A DNA stretch of 64,000 nt from positions 186,001-250,000 of the forward strand of contig NZ_JACOQL010000002.1 in NCBI RefSeq assembly GCF_014490725.1. The letters run 5' to 3'. Both the position numbers and the translations under genes were made by a program. Each line of letters opens with the position of its first letter. Within the stretch, counting starts at the first letter, position 1. Source of the stretch: Paracoccus amoyensis (GTDB lineage: Bacteria; Pseudomonadota; Alphaproteobacteria; Rhodobacterales; Rhodobacteraceae). The notes under the pieces were generated by a model. The model was given only the letters and a program-made list of their open reading frames with translations. It searched no databases and had not been told where the DNA came from. Of the stretch, positions 29,363 through 39,722 are shown piece after piece.

Positions 29363-29893
29363 TCAGCTTGCCGGGGTCGAGGAAACGCCGACCTTGGCGG
29401 GTCGCAACAAGCGGTCATGCAGGCGGAAGCCGTTATCCATGACCTGAATGATCTCACCTGCGATCGTGCCGGGAACGGCGGCTTCAAACATCGCCTCATG
29501 AATGGCCGGATCAAATTTATCGCCAGCCTGGGGTGTAATCACGGTAATGCCGTGCTTGGCAAAGACATTCGACAATTCGCGCAGAGTCAGCTCAACCCCT
29601 TCCAGCAACGCCGAGGCTGCAGCTCGCTGTTCATCCGTCGCCGAATCCAAGGCGCGATGCAGCGCGTCGTAAACCGGCAGCAGATCACGGGCCAGACGCG
29701 TGCCGCCGTATTGTTCAGCATCGCGGCGTTCCTTGTCGGCACGCTTGCGGGCGTTTTCAGCATCGGCCAGCGCACGCATGAATTTGTCACGAAACTCATC
29801 GCGCTGGATCGTCAGCTGTTCAAGCTGATCGGCGGGATCGGCAAGCGGATCTTCCAGAAATTCTTCGGGCGGTTGTTTATTCTGATCGGTCAT
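29363..29893 (-). CDS. grpE: nucleotide exchange factor GrpE
   Basis: A 176-residue cochaperone that releases ADP from DnaK. An acidic, disordered N-terminus and a long coiled coil (LEQLTIQRDEFRDKFMRALADAENARKRAD) precede the C-terminal beta domain with the GrpE signature ITVITPQAGDKFDPAIHEAM. The ATG at 29893 has AAGGA upstream. It follows hrcA by 7 bases and is transcribed with it. Confidence 0.95.
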   Translation of the reverse strand: MTDQNKQPPEEFLEDPLADPADQLEQLTIQRDEFRDKFMRALADAENARKRADKERRDAEQYGGTRLARDLLPVYDALHRALDSATDEQRAAASALLEGVELTLRELSNVFAKHGITVITPQAGDKFDPAIHEAMFEAAVPGTIAGEIIQVMDNGFRLHDRLLRPAKVGVSSTPAS

Positions 29894-29900
29894 CTCAAAC

Positions 29901-30956
29901 TCATCCTTTCCGGCCGGACAGCACCCGTCCAACCAGCTGCGCCGTATAGTCCACGATCGGCACGATGCGCCCATAATTCAGGCGTGTCGGACCAATGACG
30001 CCTACAGCGCCTACAATCTTTCGGTCAGCATTCATATAGGGGGAAACCACCAAAGCGGAACCCGAAAGCGAAAAAAGCTTGTTCTCGGAACCGATAAAAA
30101 TTCGAACGCCTTCGCCCTGCTCGGTCAGTTCCAGAAATTCCACGATGTCGCGCTTGCGTTCCAGATCATCGAACAGCACGCGAATCCGGTCCAGATCGGC
30201 GGCTTCGCTATCCAGAAGGTTGGCGCGACCACGCACAATCAGGCGCGGATCGGTTGCTTCGGTATCCCACAGGGCCAAACCCGATTGCACCAGTTCAGCA
30301 GCCAGCACGTCCAGCTCCTGCCGTCGGGCGACAATTTCATGCGCGATATAGCCGCGCAATTCGGCCAATGTCCTGCCCTCTGCCATGGTGTTCAGGAAAT
30401 TCCCGGCTTCCCGCATCGAGGACGGTGTTTGACCGGGCGGTGGTGTGAAAACGCGATTTTCGACATGACCATCGGCAAAGACCAGAACGACCAATGCGCG
30501 GTCAGGGCCAAGGCTGACAAATTCAATATGGCGGATCGGGGCTTCATGCTTGGGCATCAGAACCAGCGACGCCCCACGCGTGATCGAACTGAGCGCCGTG
30601 CTGACCCGGTCCAGCAGAACGCCCGTGTCGGGGTCGTCATTGCCCAAGGTTTGGTCAATTGCGGCACGGTCGGTCGGCGCGACAGCATCAACCTCCATCA
30701 TGCCGTCAACGAACAGCCGCAGGCCCAATTGCGACGGCAGGCGCCCGGCCGAAATATGCGGGCTGTCCAGCAGCCCCATAAACTCCAGATCCTGCATGAC
30801 GTTGCGGATCGTCGCCGCGCTGACCTTTTCAGACAGCGCACGGGTCAGGGTGCGCGAGCCGACAGGCTCACCCGTTTCCAGATAGCTTTCAACGACCCGG
30901 CGAAAAACTTCGCGGGACCGTTCGTTCAATGCATTCAGTACGGATTCTTGGTTCAT
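29901..30956 (-). CDS. hrcA: heat-inducible transcription repressor HrcA
   Basis: A 351-residue repressor of class I heat-shock operons that binds the CIRCE inverted repeat. The N-terminal winged helix contains SREVFRRVVESYLETGEPVGSR and LSEKVSAATIRNVMQDLE; then comes a GAF-like domain and the C-terminal QLVGRVLSG. I see no CIRCE element in this window, so its targets (typically groESL) lie elsewhere. It forms hrcA-grpE and diverges from rph. Confidence 0.95.
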   Translation of the reverse strand: MNQESVLNALNERSREVFRRVVESYLETGEPVGSRTLTRALSEKVSAATIRNVMQDLEFMGLLDSPHISAGRLPSQLGLRLFVDGMMEVDAVAPTDRAAIDQTLGNDDPDTGVLLDRVSTALSSITRGASLVLMPKHEAPIRHIEFVSLGPDRALVVLVFADGHVENRVFTPPPGQTPSSMREAGNFLNTMAEGRTLAELRGYIAHEIVARRQELDVLAAELVQSGLALWDTEATDPRLIVRGRANLLDSEAADLDRIRVLFDDLERKRDIVEFLELTEQGEGVRIFIGSENKLFSLSGSALVVSPYMNADRKIVGAVGVIGPTRLNYGRIVPIVDYTAQLVGRVLSGRKG

Positions 30957-31029
30957 TTCCCCATCGGGCTTGCGTCACAGGGTTGCGGAACGGTATTGGG
31001 CTGCCAATCTTCAGTGAAAGGATAACCCA

Positions 31030-31743
31030 ATGCGCCCTTCTGGTCGGAATTTAAGCCAAATGCGCCCGATTTCAATTGAAACCGGGATCATGAAGCATGC
31101 CGAAGGATCGTGCCTGATCCGTTGCGGCAACACGCATGTGCTGTGCACCGCTTCGCTGGAGGAAACGCCGCCCCGGTTTCTGAAGGGCACCGGACTTGGC
31201 TGGGTCACAGCAGAATATGGCATGTTACCCCGAGCCACGAATACGCGAAACCGCCGTGAAGCAGCACAGGGAAAACAGTCTGGAAGAACGCAGGAAATTC
31301 AGCGTCTTATTGGCAGAAGCCTGCGCGCTGGTATTGACCGCGTTGCCCTTGGAGAACGCCAGATCACGATTGACTGCGACGTGATTCAGGCGGATGGCGG
31401 CACGCGCTGTGCGTCTATCACCGGGGGTTGGGTTGCGCTGCGTCTGGCGGTCAACAAATTGCTGGCCTCTGGTGCATTGACCTCGGACCCGATCATTGAC
31501 CATGTCGCCGCTGTCAGCTGCGGAATTTATGCAGGCCAGCCTGTTCTCGATCTTGATTACGCCGAAGACAGCGAGGCCGGCACTGACGGCAATTTCGTGA
31601 TGACCGGCGGCGGTCGTCTGATCGAAGTGCAGATGTCAGCCGAAGGTGCGACATTCTCTCGTGACGAAATGACCAAGCTGCTGGATCTGGCAGAAATCGG
31701 CATGACCGATCTGGTTGCCGCGCAGAAGGCCGCGATTGGATGA
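31030..31743 (+). CDS. rph: ribonuclease PH
   Basis: A 237-residue phosphorolytic 3'-5' exoribonuclease that trims tRNA 3' ends. [19 protein letters not shown] is the usual start, then [19 protein letters not shown], the RNA-binding [20 protein letters not shown] and the phosphate-site [14 protein letters not shown]. Its stop overlaps the rdgB start by 4 bases; it leads the rph-rdgB-ridA-hemW-ybaN string. It is divergent from hrcA, a common arrangement in alphaproteobacteria. Confidence 0.96.
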   Translation: MRPSGRNLSQMRPISIETGIMKHAEGSCLIRCGNTHVLCTASLEETPPRFLKGTGLGWVTAEYGMLPRATNTRNRREAAQGKQSGRTQEIQRLIGRSLRAGIDRVALGERQITIDCDVIQADGGTRCASITGGWVALRLAVNKLLASGALTSDPIIDHVAAVSCGIYAGQPVLDLDYAEDSEAGTDGNFVMTGGGRLIEVQMSAEGATFSRDEMTKLLDLAEIGMTDLVAAQKAAIG

Positions 31744-32348
31744 GGAAGTTTACCCAGAACAAGCTGCTTATCGCGACCCATAACGCCGGTAAACTGGCCG
31801 AGATGCGTGCCCTGCTGGAACCGCGCGGAATCGAGGTCGTCGGTGCCGCAGAAATGGGTCTGGGTGAGCCTGTCGAAACCGAAGACAACTTTATCGGCAA
31901 CGCGCGGATCAAGGCGCGGGCTGCGGTGACCGCAACCGGCTTGCCGGCCCTTTCGGATGATAGCGGGATCAGCGTCGATGCACTGAACGGCGCACCGGGT
32001 GTTTACACAGCGGATTGGGCCGAAACCGGCAATGGCCGGGACTTCCCGATGGCCATGCAGCGCACCTGGGACGAATTGGAGGCCGTCAACGCCCCCGCCC
32101 CCCGGACCGCACAGTTCCGCTGCACGCTGGTCCTGATGTGGCCAGACGGGCACGATGAGGTGTTCGAGGGCGTCTTGCCCGGTCAGGTCGTCTGGCCGCC
32201 GCGCGGGACCGAGGGTCACGGCTATGACCCGATTTTCATGCCAGAGGGCGCGGATATCACCTTGGGCGAAATGTCGGCCGAGCAAAAAAACCGCCTTAGC
32301 CACCGCGCCCGCGCGGTCGCCAAAATGTTGGAGGGCAGCTTTGCGTAA
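31740..32348 (+). CDS. rdgB: RdgB/HAM1 non-canonical purine NTP pyrophosphatase
   Basis: A 202-residue house-cleaning enzyme that hydrolyses dITP, XTP and similar nucleotides to monophosphates, keeping them out of [23 protein letters not shown] is the N-terminal substrate loop, [19 protein letters not shown] the catalytic block and [15 protein letters not shown] the base-recognition region. Overlaps rph by 4 bases and the following ridA by 8 bases, so the operon is tightly coupled. Confidence 0.95.
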   Translation: MRKFTQNKLLIATHNAGKLAEMRALLEPRGIEVVGAAEMGLGEPVETEDNFIGNARIKARAAVTATGLPALSDDSGISVDALNGAPGVYTADWAETGNGRDFPMAMQRTWDELEAVNAPAPRTAQFRCTLVLMWPDGHDEVFEGVLPGQVVWPPRGTEGHGYDPIFMPEGADITLGEMSAEQKNRLSHRARAVAKMLEGSFA

Positions 32349-32715
32349 GATCTCTACTGGATCGCCATTCGAAACCACCATGGGCTACAGCCGGGCCATC
32401 GTGAAAGGTGACTGGTGCTTTGTTTCGGGGGTCACGGGTTACGACTATTCCACAATGACCATCCCCGATGATCCAGCGGAACAGGCGAGAAACTGCTTTC
32501 GCACGATCTTTCGGGTGCTGGACGAGGCCGGATTTGCCCCCGAGGACATCGTGCGGGTCCAATATACGGTTATCGATGCCGGATTGGTCGATCAGATCAT
32601 CCCGGCCCTTGGCGAGGCATTTGGCGAGATCCGCCCCGCCGCGACAATGATTGTCGCTGGTCTGATAAAACCGGAAATGAAGATCGAAATCGAAGTCACT
32701 GCGTTCCGCGGATGA
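32341..32715 (+). CDS. RidA family protein
   Basis: A 124-residue member of the YjgF/YER057c/UK114 family; well-studied members deaminate reactive enamine/imine intermediates from PLP enzymes. Family blocks are FVSGVTGYDYSTMTIPDD, PEDIVRVQYTVIDAG and the arginine-containing EIRPAATMIVAGLIKPEMKIEIEVTA. The N-terminal [11 protein letters not shown] aligns with relatives, which points to a TTG start at 32341 inside the end of rdgB; the alternative ATG at 32380 would remove the first strand. Confidence 0.85.
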   Translation: MRKISTGSPFETTMGYSRAIVKGDWCFVSGVTGYDYSTMTIPDDPAEQARNCFRTIFRVLDEAGFAPEDIVRVQYTVIDAGLVDQIIPALGEAFGEIRPAATMIVAGLIKPEMKIEIEVTAFRG

Positions 32716-33899
32716 GCGCAGTTTCCGATAATCTGATCCCGCCCGCAGAGGACTGGCGGGCGGGCGGTTTCGGACTTTACGTCCACTGGCCCTTCTGCGC
32801 CGCCAAATGCCCTTATTGCGATTTCAACAGCCATGTCGTTGCATCTATCGATCAACGTCAATGGGCCGATGCCCTGGCGAGTGAGATCACAAGAATGGCC
32901 GAAGAGCTTCCCGGTCGCAATCTGGGCAGCATCTTCTTTGGAGGCGGCACGCCATCGCTGATGACGCCCGACACCGTCGATACCGTCCTGCGGGCCGCGC
33001 GACGGGCGTGGGGTTTTACCAATGACATCGAAATCTCGCTTGAGGCTAATCCGACCAGCGTGGAAAAAACCCGCTTTACCGGCTTTGCCGAAGCTGGCGT
33101 CAATCGGCTGTCGATGGGGATACAGGCACTGAATGATGACGATTTGCGCCGTTTGGGGCGTATGCATTCCGTTGCCGACGCGAGGGCCGCGTTTGATGTT
33201 GCACGATCCGTCTTTAACCGTGTCAGCTTTGACCTCATTTATGCGCGCCAGCAGCAAACCCGCGACGCTTGGCGGAAAGAGTTGCGTGAAGCGCTGTCAA
33301 TGGCCGTCGACCACCTGTCGCTTTACCAACTGACGATCGAGCCGGGCACCGCCTTTGGGGCGCGTGCGGCCGCTGGAAAGCTGCGCGATCTGCCGGATGA
33401 TGATATGGCCGCTGACATGTATCTGGAAACGCAGGACATCTGCGGAGCGGCCGGTATGGCAGGTTATGAAACATCCAACCACGCCAGACCGGATGCGGAA
33501 AGCCGCCACAATCTTGTTTACTGGCGTCAGGGCGATTGGGCGGCCGTGGGACCGGGTGCGCATGGACGCATCACCCTGCCCAGCGGACGATATGCGACCG
33601 AGGCCCATATGGCCCCCACGGATTGGCTGAACGCTGTCAGACAGCGCGGTACTGCCGAGTCATTGCGAGAGGCGCTGCCGTTAAATGAGCAGGCAACAGA
33701 ATATCTGCTGATGTCCATGCGCCTGTCCGAGGGTATGGATGAAGCGCGCTATACAAGCCTGGCGCAAAAACCATTGAACGAAAACGCGATTGAGCGGTTA
33801 TTCGATCTGGGAATGGTCGAACGGGATCAGGGCCGGTTGCGAACCACAAAAAACGGTCGCCCGGTGCTAAATGCGATCCTGCGGGAGTTGGCGGATTAA
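32712..33899 (+). CDS. hemW: radical SAM heme chaperone HemW
   Basis: A 395-residue radical SAM protein. The [4Fe-4S] motif CX3CX2C is at residues 29-36 (CAAKCPYC), and GSIFFGGGTPSLM is the SAM-binding GGG loop. The C-terminal part matches the HemW domain that binds heme. HemW proteins were long annotated as oxygen-independent coproporphyrinogen oxidases but insert heme into target proteins. The start overlaps the RidA stop by 4 bases. Confidence 0.93.
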   Translation: MSAVSDNLIPPAEDWRAGGFGLYVHWPFCAAKCPYCDFNSHVVASIDQRQWADALASEITRMAEELPGRNLGSIFFGGGTPSLMTPDTVDTVLRAARRAWGFTNDIEISLEANPTSVEKTRFTGFAEAGVNRLSMGIQALNDDDLRRLGRMHSVADARAAFDVARSVFNRVSFDLIYARQQQTRDAWRKELREALSMAVDHLSLYQLTIEPGTAFGARAAAGKLRDLPDDDMAADMYLETQDICGAAGMAGYETSNHARPDAESRHNLVYWRQGDWAAVGPGAHGRITLPSGRYATEAHMAPTDWLNAVRQRGTAESLREALPLNEQATEYLLMSMRLSEGMDEARYTSLAQKPLNENAIERLFDLGMVERDQGRLRTTKNGRPVLNAILRELAD

Positions 33900-34253
33900 A
33901 TGCGAATCTTGTGGTTTACCATTGGTGCGATCGCACTGACTTTGGGTGTTATCGGGATTGCACTGCCAATTATGCCGACCGTGCCATTTTTGCTTGTGGC
34001 GGTTTGGGCATTCGCACGCAGCTCTCCCAGGTTACGCGCAAAAATCCTGTCTCATCCGACCTATGGGCCGCCGATCCGTGCATGGCAGGATCGCGGCGCC
34101 ATTGGTCGTTGGGCAAAAATATGGGCGGTTGCTGCGATGGGCAGCGGCGTGATCATCGCGTTTTTCCTTGGCCTGCCTTTATGGTTGATCGCAGCTCAGT
34201 TGGGGATCTGCACCGCAGTCGGCAGTTACGTGGTTACCAGGCCAAGTCGCTAA
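33900..34253 (+). CDS. YbaN/DUF454 family inner-membrane protein
   Basis: A 117-residue protein with three or four membrane helices. GIALPIMPTVPFLLVAVWAFARSS is the DUF454 signature (given here in part: ALPIMPTVPFLL), followed by PRLRAKILSHPTYGPPI. No function is established. It begins at the base after the hemW stop and ends the rph operon. Confidence 0.88.
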   Translation: MRILWFTIGAIALTLGVIGIALPIMPTVPFLLVAVWAFARSSPRLRAKILSHPTYGPPIRAWQDRGAIGRWAKIWAVAAMGSGVIIAFFLGLPLWLIAAQLGICTAVGSYVVTRPSR

Positions 34254-34260
34254 TTTAGCG

Positions 34261-34299
34261 CAGATATAGGGAAATATTTTCAGCATACCCCTATATCTG
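34261..34299. terminator. 11-bp inverted repeat between convergent ybaN-like gene and parB
   Basis: CAGATATAGGG and CCCTATATCTG pair perfectly around a 17-base AT-rich loop. The position between two converging stops suggests a shared terminator or a mRNA 3'-end structure. Confidence 0.5.
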
Positions 34300-34301
34300 G
34301 G

Positions 34302-35210
34302 TTATCTGTCGCCCCCCAGTGTCTGACACAACGCGTCAAGTTGCTCCAGATCACGATAGGTAATGGATATGGTCCCGCCATCCATACCAGCGTGGTTGAT
34401 CACAACCTTCATTTTCAAATGGGCAGAAAGATCTGCCTCCAACGCACGAGTGTCTGCGTCTTTTTCGCGCGAGATGTTCGACCCACGCGGTGTATTGTTG
34501 GATTGAGCTACTGCCGGCTCAGATTTTTTGCGCACCAGGTTTTCGGTCTCGCGAACCGAAAGACCTTTCTCGATAACCTGACGTGCCAAGGCTGCCGGGT
34601 TATCTGCCGTAATAAGCGCCCGCGCGTGACCAGCCGAGAGTTTTCCATCCTTGACGAAATCTTGAACCGAATCCGGAAGATTCAGAAGGCGCAAAAGGTT
34701 TGCGATATGACTGCGACTTTTGTTCAACGCCTCCGCAAGCTTTTCCTGCGTATGCCCGAACCGGTCCATTAATTGACGAAACGAGGCGGCTTCTTCGATG
34801 GCATTGAGATCGGCGCGCTGAATATTTTCAATGATAGCGACTTCCAGAACTTCGGTATCTGAAAATTCCCGGATGATGACAGGAAGTTCGTGCAGTTGCG
34901 CCATTTGCGCCGCCCGCCAACGCCGTTCACCAGCGACGATCTGGTAAAGCCCTTCATCCCTTGGATGTGGACGAACAATAAGCGGCTGCAAAACACCGCG
35001 CTGACGCAAGGAATCTGCCAGTTCTTGCAGAGCGTCAGGCTCGAAATGTCGGCGCGGCTGATCCGGGTTCGCTGTAATCTGCTCAATCGGAATCATCGTG
35101 CGATCTCGCGTTTGCGGCGCATTCGCCGCCGACGCTTCGATGTCCATGTCGGCCATAAGGGCGGATAAACCCCGACCCAGACCACGTTTGGCGATCTTGC
35201 TATCCGACAT
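34302..35210 (-). CDS. parB: chromosome-partitioning protein ParB
   Basis: A 302-residue CTP-dependent DNA clamp that loads at parS and spreads to segregate the origin. The N-terminal CTP-binding domain has PRRHFEPDALQELADSLR and IVAGERRWRAAQMA; the helix-turn-helix has HTQEKLAEALNKSRSHIANLLRL (here shortened: LAEALNKSRSHIANLL); a C-terminal dimerisation domain follows. The start overlaps the parA stop by one base. Two perfect parS sites lie 1.3-3.2 kb upstream in rsmG and mnmG. Confidence 0.96.
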   Translation of the reverse strand: MSDSKIAKRGLGRGLSALMADMDIEASAANAPQTRDRTMIPIEQITANPDQPRRHFEPDALQELADSLRQRGVLQPLIVRPHPRDEGLYQIVAGERRWRAAQMAQLHELPVIIREFSDTEVLEVAIIENIQRADLNAIEEAASFRQLMDRFGHTQEKLAEALNKSRSHIANLLRLLNLPDSVQDFVKDGKLSAGHARALITADNPAALARQVIEKGLSVRETENLVRKKSEPAVAQSNNTPRGSNISREKDADTRALEADLSAHLKMKVVINHAGMDGGTISITYRDLEQLDALCQTLGGDR

Positions 35211-35995
35211 CAGACTTCCTCCGAGACGAGTTTCAGGCGTTGTGCGAATTCTTTGGCGAACTGCGAATAGGCAGCGCTACCCTTTGAACTCGGATCATAG
35301 AGGATGACCGGCTTGGCATGCGACGGGGCCTCGGACACACGAACGTTGCGTGGGATTACAGTTGGAAAGACCAAATCTCCCAAAGTTGCACGGGCATCCG
35401 CCTCGACCTGTTGCGACAGGTTATTGCGGTAGTCGGACATGGTCAGCAGGATCCCGTTGATCCGCAATTCCGAATTGCCGCTTTGCCGAACATGCTTGAC
35501 TGTCGTCAGGAGCTGCGAAAGCCCTTCCAAGGCGTAAAACTCTGCCTGAAGCGGGACCAGAACCGCATCTGAGGCAACCATTGCATTCAACGTCAGAAGC
35601 CCAAGTGCGGGCGGGCAATCAATCAGAATAATGGTGCCGGGTTCAGCCTGTTTCAGCTTCTTACGAAGCAATTTTGTACGATTGTCAGCCTGCGCCAAAT
35701 CAACATCCGCAGATGCCAGATCGGATGTGGCCGGCACGATACGCAGATTGTCGATCGAGGTTTGAAGTGCGCATTCATCCAGCGTTTCAGGGCCCGCGAG
35801 AAGATCATACACCGTTTTTTCGCGCTGATCGGAATCAATCCCCAACCCGGTCGAGGCATTCCCCTGTGGGTCCAAATCAATCAAAATCGTGCGATGGCCA
35901 GCCATTGCAAGCGCCGCGCCCAAATTGATTGCGGTTGTAGTTTTTCCAACCCCACCCTTCTGGTTCGCAATGGCGACTATATTGCTCTCAGACAT
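35210..35995 (-). CDS. parA: chromosome-partitioning ATPase ParA/Soj
   Basis: A 261-residue deviant Walker ATPase that moves ParB-parS complexes over the nucleoid. The Walker A' motif KGGVGKTTTAINL starts at residue 13, DLDPQGNASTGLG is A'/switch I and IILIDCPPALGLLTLNA Walker B. The start overlaps the rsmG stop by 8 bases. Chromosomal rather than plasmid type, judged by the gidB-parA-parB order. Confidence 0.96.
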   Translation of the reverse strand: MSESNIVAIANQKGGVGKTTTAINLGAALAMAGHRTILIDLDPQGNASTGLGIDSDQREKTVYDLLAGPETLDECALQTSIDNLRIVPATSDLASADVDLAQADNRTKLLRKKLKQAEPGTIILIDCPPALGLLTLNAMVASDAVLVPLQAEFYALEGLSQLLTTVKHVRQSGNSELRINGILLTMSDYRNNLSQQVEADARATLGDLVFPTVIPRNVRVSEAPSHAKPVILYDPSSKGSAAYSQFAKEFAQRLKLVSEEV

Positions 35996-36584
35996 GGCTA
36001 ACCCCGCTGATTTCCAAAATTGCTGCTCCGTCCTGTGTCGAACTGGGGTGTACTTTGGCGTTAAATCGCCAATTTTCTTGCGCCTCGGTCAGTTCGGATT
36101 GCCACCTCTGACCCTTCATCAACCACGCCTGCCCATCTGCCGACATATGACGCTCTAGATATGGCATGAGCCTGGGCAGCGGAGCAAGTGCCCGCGCACT
36201 GATATAGGCAGCATTCAGCGGATCAATCTCTTCGATCCGCGCCGTTTTCACCGTCGCGTTCTGAAGACCAAGCTCTCGTATCACGGTGCGTAAAAAAGTG
36301 GCCTTCCGTTGATCGCTTTCGACCAATAAAAAGCGAGTGCGGCTGTCAGCGTTGGCAATAGCCAGAACCAAACCCGGCAGCCCGCCACCACTGCCAAAAT
36401 CCGCCCACAACCCAGCTTCAGGCGCAACAAGCTGAGAAATTTGCAGACAATCCTCGATATGGCGATCTCGTAACTGAAGCAGGCTTGCCGGGGCCACAAG
36501 ATTGATCCGCGGATTCCATCGTTGAATCAGCGCTTCATAGGCCGCCAGCCGGTCCATTGTTTCACGTGAAACACTCACGTTCAT
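35988..36584 (-). CDS. rsmG: 16S rRNA (guanine-527-N7)-methyltransferase
   Basis: A 198-residue SAM methyltransferase modifying G527 of 16S r[20 protein letters not shown] is the SAM-binding motif I and [16 protein letters not shown] motif II. The ATG at 36584 overlaps the mnmG stop by 4 bases. Codons 5-9 (VSRET) encode a complete parS site, so the gene start doubles as a centromere element. Confidence 0.95.
   Translation of the reverse strand: MNVSVSRETMDRLAAYEALIQRWNPRINLVAPASLLQLRDRHIEDCLQISQLVAPEAGLWADFGSGGGLPGLVLAIANADSRTRFLLVESDQRKATFLRTVIRELGLQNATVKTARIEEIDPLNAAYISARALAPLPRLMPYLERHMSADGQAWLMKGQRWQSELTEAQENWRFNAKVHPSSTQDGAAILEISGVSHV
36558..36573. promoter_or_regulatory. parS site (perfect 16-mer) in rsmG
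   Basis: TGTTTCACGTGAAACA is the canonical ParB-binding centromere sequence, here within the rsmG coding region. It lies about 5 kb from the predicted oriC and 1.3 kb from parB. Confidence 0.95.
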
Positions 36585-38449
36585 GCTTTCTTGCGCTCGC
36601 CACTGCGAGCCACGGCCACAAGTAACGTCAGCGCCGCCGGGGTCATCCCCTCGATCTTGGCAGCGGACGCCAGGTTCTGAGGGCGAAGCTCTTGTAGTTT
36701 CATTCTCAGCTCGCCCGATAGTCCCGAAATGGCCAAATAATCTATCCAAGAGGGTAAAACGACGGCTTCATCCGCACGAAGCGCCTGTGCATCCCTTTCC
36801 TGCCGGCCCACATACTGGTGATAAAGCGCGTCGTTCTTGATCTGCTGCAAGGTCTGCGCAGAAACTTCAGCCAAGCCCGGGGCGAGCGATAAAACAAGAT
36901 CCGGATCAACGTCCGCCGTGCCAAGCAATGCAAAAACCGACCTGATCTGCCCGTCCTGACGAACCTTGAACCCGGCTCGTTGTAGTTCCGTTGGCGAAAA
37001 ACCTGTCGATTCCGCAATTTCGCGAGCGGCCAGATAGTCCTCTTGCCGCCTATTATACGCGGCGGCACGCGCCTTGCCGACGCAACCAAGCTCAATCCCA
37101 AAGGGCGTCAGTCGTTGATCTGCGTTATCTGCCCGTAGCGTAAGCCGAAATTCAGCACGAGAGGTGAACATCCGGTAGGGTTCCGTGACGCCACGTGTGA
37201 CCAGGTCATCGATCATTACCCCAATATAGCTGTCCGTTCTGCTGAAAACGACGGCGTCACGGCCAAGTGCTGCCGAAGCTGCGTTCAGCCCGGCGACAAG
37301 ACCTTGCGCGGCAGCTTCCTCATATCCTGTGGTACCATTGATCTGTCCGGCAAGATAAAGACCCTTAATGTCCTTAAGCCGTAGCGAGGAATTCAAAGCA
37401 CGCGGATCGACGTAATCATATTCAACTGCATAGCCGGGCTGAAGGATTTCGACCTGTTCCAAGCCGGTTATGGTTTGAACATACGCCAGTTGAACATCTT
37501 CGGGCAGCGATGTGGAGATTCCGTTTGGATAGATCGTGGGGTCAACCAACCCTTCCGGTTCGAGAAATATCTGATGCGATTCTTTATCCGAAAAGCGAAC
37601 AACCTTATCCTCTATCGACGGACAATATCTTGGACCGCGACCGGAAATATGTCCGCCATACATTGCGGACCTGTTCAGGTTTTCTGCAATTATTTCATGA
37701 GTTTGCAGATTTGTATGGGTGATCCCGCATGATATCTGCTTCGCAATCGGCGCGCTGCTCATATATGAGAACATCACGGGCGTATCATCGCCAGGTTGTT
37801 GCTCCAGTACGTTCCAATTTATCGTGCGACCATCCAACCGCGGCGGGGTTCCCGTTTTCAGGCGACCCAGTGGCAGATTAAATCTTCTGATTGCAGCCGC
37901 CAAGCCATTCGATGCTTTATCACCCCATCGACCCGCAGGGCGGCTAACATCACCGATATGGATCGTCCCGTTCAGGAACGTACCTGTGGTCAGAACAACC
38001 GAAGTGGCCGATAGCATTGTCCCATCGGCCAATGTAATCCCTGAAACAACATCACCTTTGCTGATGAAATCAAACGCCTCACCGAAAATCAGCTCCAGCC
38101 CGTTTATCGATTTAGCGGCTTTTATCGCCTCCGACCTGTAGATGCTGCGATCCATTTGTGCGCGCGGCCCTTGGACAGCCGGGCCCTTGCGACGGTTCAG
38201 CAACCGAAACTGAATCCCTGCCTTATCGGCTATTTGCCCCATCAGCCCGTCCAGCGCGTCTACTTCACGCACCAGATGCCCTTTTCCAAGGCCGCCGATC
38301 GCCGGATTACAGGAAAGCGTGCCGATATCTTCCTGACGCATGGTAACAAGCGCCGTGACCGCACCCATACGGGCGGCAGCCGCCGCAGCTTCTAGGCCGG
38401 CATGGCCGCCGCCGATGACGATGACATCAAAATGTTTCACGTGAAACAC
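36581..38449 (-). CDS. mnmG: tRNA uridine-5-carboxymethylaminomethyl modification enzyme MnmG
   Basis: A 622-residue FAD protein that, with MnmE, installs the cmnm5 group at U34 of tRNAs. The FAD loop [20 protein letters not shown] is near the N-terminus; [27 protein letters not shown] and [21 protein letters not shown] are hallmarks (the last shortened to [13 protein letters not shown]). No ATG exists at the start: the GTG at 38449 begins right after the mnmE stop, and an in-frame TTG at 38461 is the alternative. The first codons (FHVKHF) contain a perfect parS site. Confidence 0.95.
   Translation of the reverse strand: MFHVKHFDVIVIGGGHAGLEAAAAAARMGAVTALVTMRQEDIGTLSCNPAIGGLGKGHLVREVDALDGLMGQIADKAGIQFRLLNRRKGPAVQGPRAQMDRSIYRSEAIKAAKSINGLELIFGEAFDFISKGDVVSGITLADGTMLSATSVVLTTGTFLNGTIHIGDVSRPAGRWGDKASNGLAAAIRRFNLPLGRLKTGTPPRLDGRTINWNVLEQQPGDDTPVMFSYMSSAPIAKQISCGITHTNLQTHEIIAENLNRSAMYGGHISGRGPRYCPSIEDKVVRFSDKESHQIFLEPEGLVDPTIYPNGISTSLPEDVQLAYVQTITGLEQVEILQPGYAVEYDYVDPRALNSSLRLKDIKGLYLAGQINGTTGYEEAAAQGLVAGLNAASAALGRDAVVFSRTDSYIGVMIDDLVTRGVTEPYRMFTSRAEFRLTLRADNADQRLTPFGIELGCVGKARAAAYNRRQEDYLAAREIAESTGFSPTELQRAGFKVRQDGQIRSVFALLGTADVDPDLVLSLAPGLAEVSAQTLQQIKNDALYHQYVGRQERDAQALRADEAVVLPSWIDYLAISGLSGELRMKLQELRPQNLASAAKIEGMTPAALTLLVAVARSGERKKA
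38433..38448. promoter_or_regulatory. parS site (perfect 16-mer) at the mnmG start
   Basis: A second TGTTTCACGTGAAACA overlaps codons 1-6 of mnmG, about 3.1 kb from the predicted oriC. Confidence 0.95.
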
Positions 38450-38450
38450 C

Positions 38451-39713
38451 CTATTTCCCAATGCAGAACGACGTGAAGATCACATCCAGATACTCTTCTG
38501 CTCCGATTCTGCCAAGTAAACGATCTAGTGAGCTTGCGGCGCTCCGAATAGCTTCCGCCAAAATTTCTGGCGGAAGTCCCTCGATACCTTCCAAAGCTTT
38601 ATGGGCGTCAATCAACGACAACAGCTGTCGTTCATGACTTACCAATCCAGCACTGATGGTCCTTTGGGACAGATTCAGAAAAAGCTGGTGCAGAAATTCA
38701 TCTATCCCCTCGCCCGTAAAGCTGGAAATGGCATTTTTTTCGGCATGACGAAGATCCGATTTAGTCTGCAACAGAATATCTCCCTCCTGCCACAGTCTTT
38801 GATCCTTTTGGCCGGTGTCACTCAGATGAACCCGAATATCCGCAGCCATTGCACGTTGCTTTGCACGATCAACGCCCATCATTTCTATCTGATCGTCCGT
38901 ATCACGCAAACCGGCCGTATCCAGCAAGGTGACGGCTAATCCCTGCAAATCAATCCTCAGTTCAATGATGTCTCGGGTCGTTCCGGCGATATCGGACACC
39001 AGCGCAACTTCACGTTTGGCAATTCGATTGATAAGACTGGACTTGCCTGCGTTTGGCGGCCCGATGATCGCCACTTCAAATCCTGCGCGAACTCGCTCGG
39101 CCGCTGCATAGCCGGAAATCTCGGAATCCAACTGGCTGCGCAGATCAGCCAAAAGATGGAACACTTCCAGTGGAACATCGTCGGGGACGTCTTCATCGGC
39201 AAAATCTACGCTCGATTCGACCAAAGCGCCTGCCCGGATCAGCATATTTCGCCATCTTTCCGTGCGTCGGCCAAGTTCTCCACCTGCTAGCCGCAATGCC
39301 AACCTGCGCTGCGCCTCGGTTTCAGCCTCAAGCAGATCTCCCAGCCCTTCGACTTCCGCCAGGTCCATCTTGCCGTTAAGGAATGCACGCCGCGTAAACT
39401 CACCCGCTTCCGCCGGTCGCAGACCTTGTGCCGCAAAAAAGCGCAAGACGCGCCTGACAATGACAGGTGCGCCATGCAGGTGCAGTTCTGCGACTTCCTC
39501 GCCGGTAAAGCTATGGCCCGCCTCAAACCACAAAACCAGGGCATGATCCAGAAGTTCATCACCATGACGCAGTTCACGCAAATAGGCTTGCCGCGGATAT
39601 TGCAGCTCACCCGCCAAATACTCTGCCGCGGCGCGTGCGCCAGATCCGCTTAGCCTAACAATGGAAACGCCACCCCGCCCAGACGGAGTGGCTTCTGCAA
39701 AAATTACGTCCAT
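38451..39713 (-). CDS. mnmE: tRNA modification GTPase MnmE
   Basis: A 420-residue GTPase partner of MnmG. The N-terminal tetrahydrofolate-binding domain starts [20 protein letters not shown]; the G domain has [18 protein letters not shown] (P-loop), DIAGTTRD and [13 protein letters not shown]; the protein ends FCIGK, keeping the catalytic cysteine motif. It follows rho by 9 bases and precedes mnmG. Confidence 0.96.
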   Translation of the reverse strand: MDVIFAEATPSGRGGVSIVRLSGSGARAAAEYLAGELQYPRQAYLRELRHGDELLDHALVLWFEAGHSFTGEEVAELHLHGAPVIVRRVLRFFAAQGLRPAEAGEFTRRAFLNGKMDLAEVEGLGDLLEAETEAQRRLALRLAGGELGRRTERWRNMLIRAGALVESSVDFADEDVPDDVPLEVFHLLADLRSQLDSEISGYAAAERVRAGFEVAIIGPPNAGKSSLINRIAKREVALVSDIAGTTRDIIELRIDLQGLAVTLLDTAGLRDTDDQIEMMGVDRAKQRAMAADIRVHLSDTGQKDQRLWQEGDILLQTKSDLRHAEKNAISSFTGEGIDEFLHQLFLNLSQRTISAGLVSHERQLLSLIDAHKALEGIEGLPPEILAEAIRSAASSLDRLLGRIGAEEYLDVIFTSFCIGK

Positions 39714-39722
39714 GATGCCCCG

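Noticed and set aside
30957..31029. Search for a CIRCE operator near hrcA-grpE
   Set aside because: No TTAGCACTC-N9-GAGTGCTAA or close variant is present in the hrcA-rph gap.
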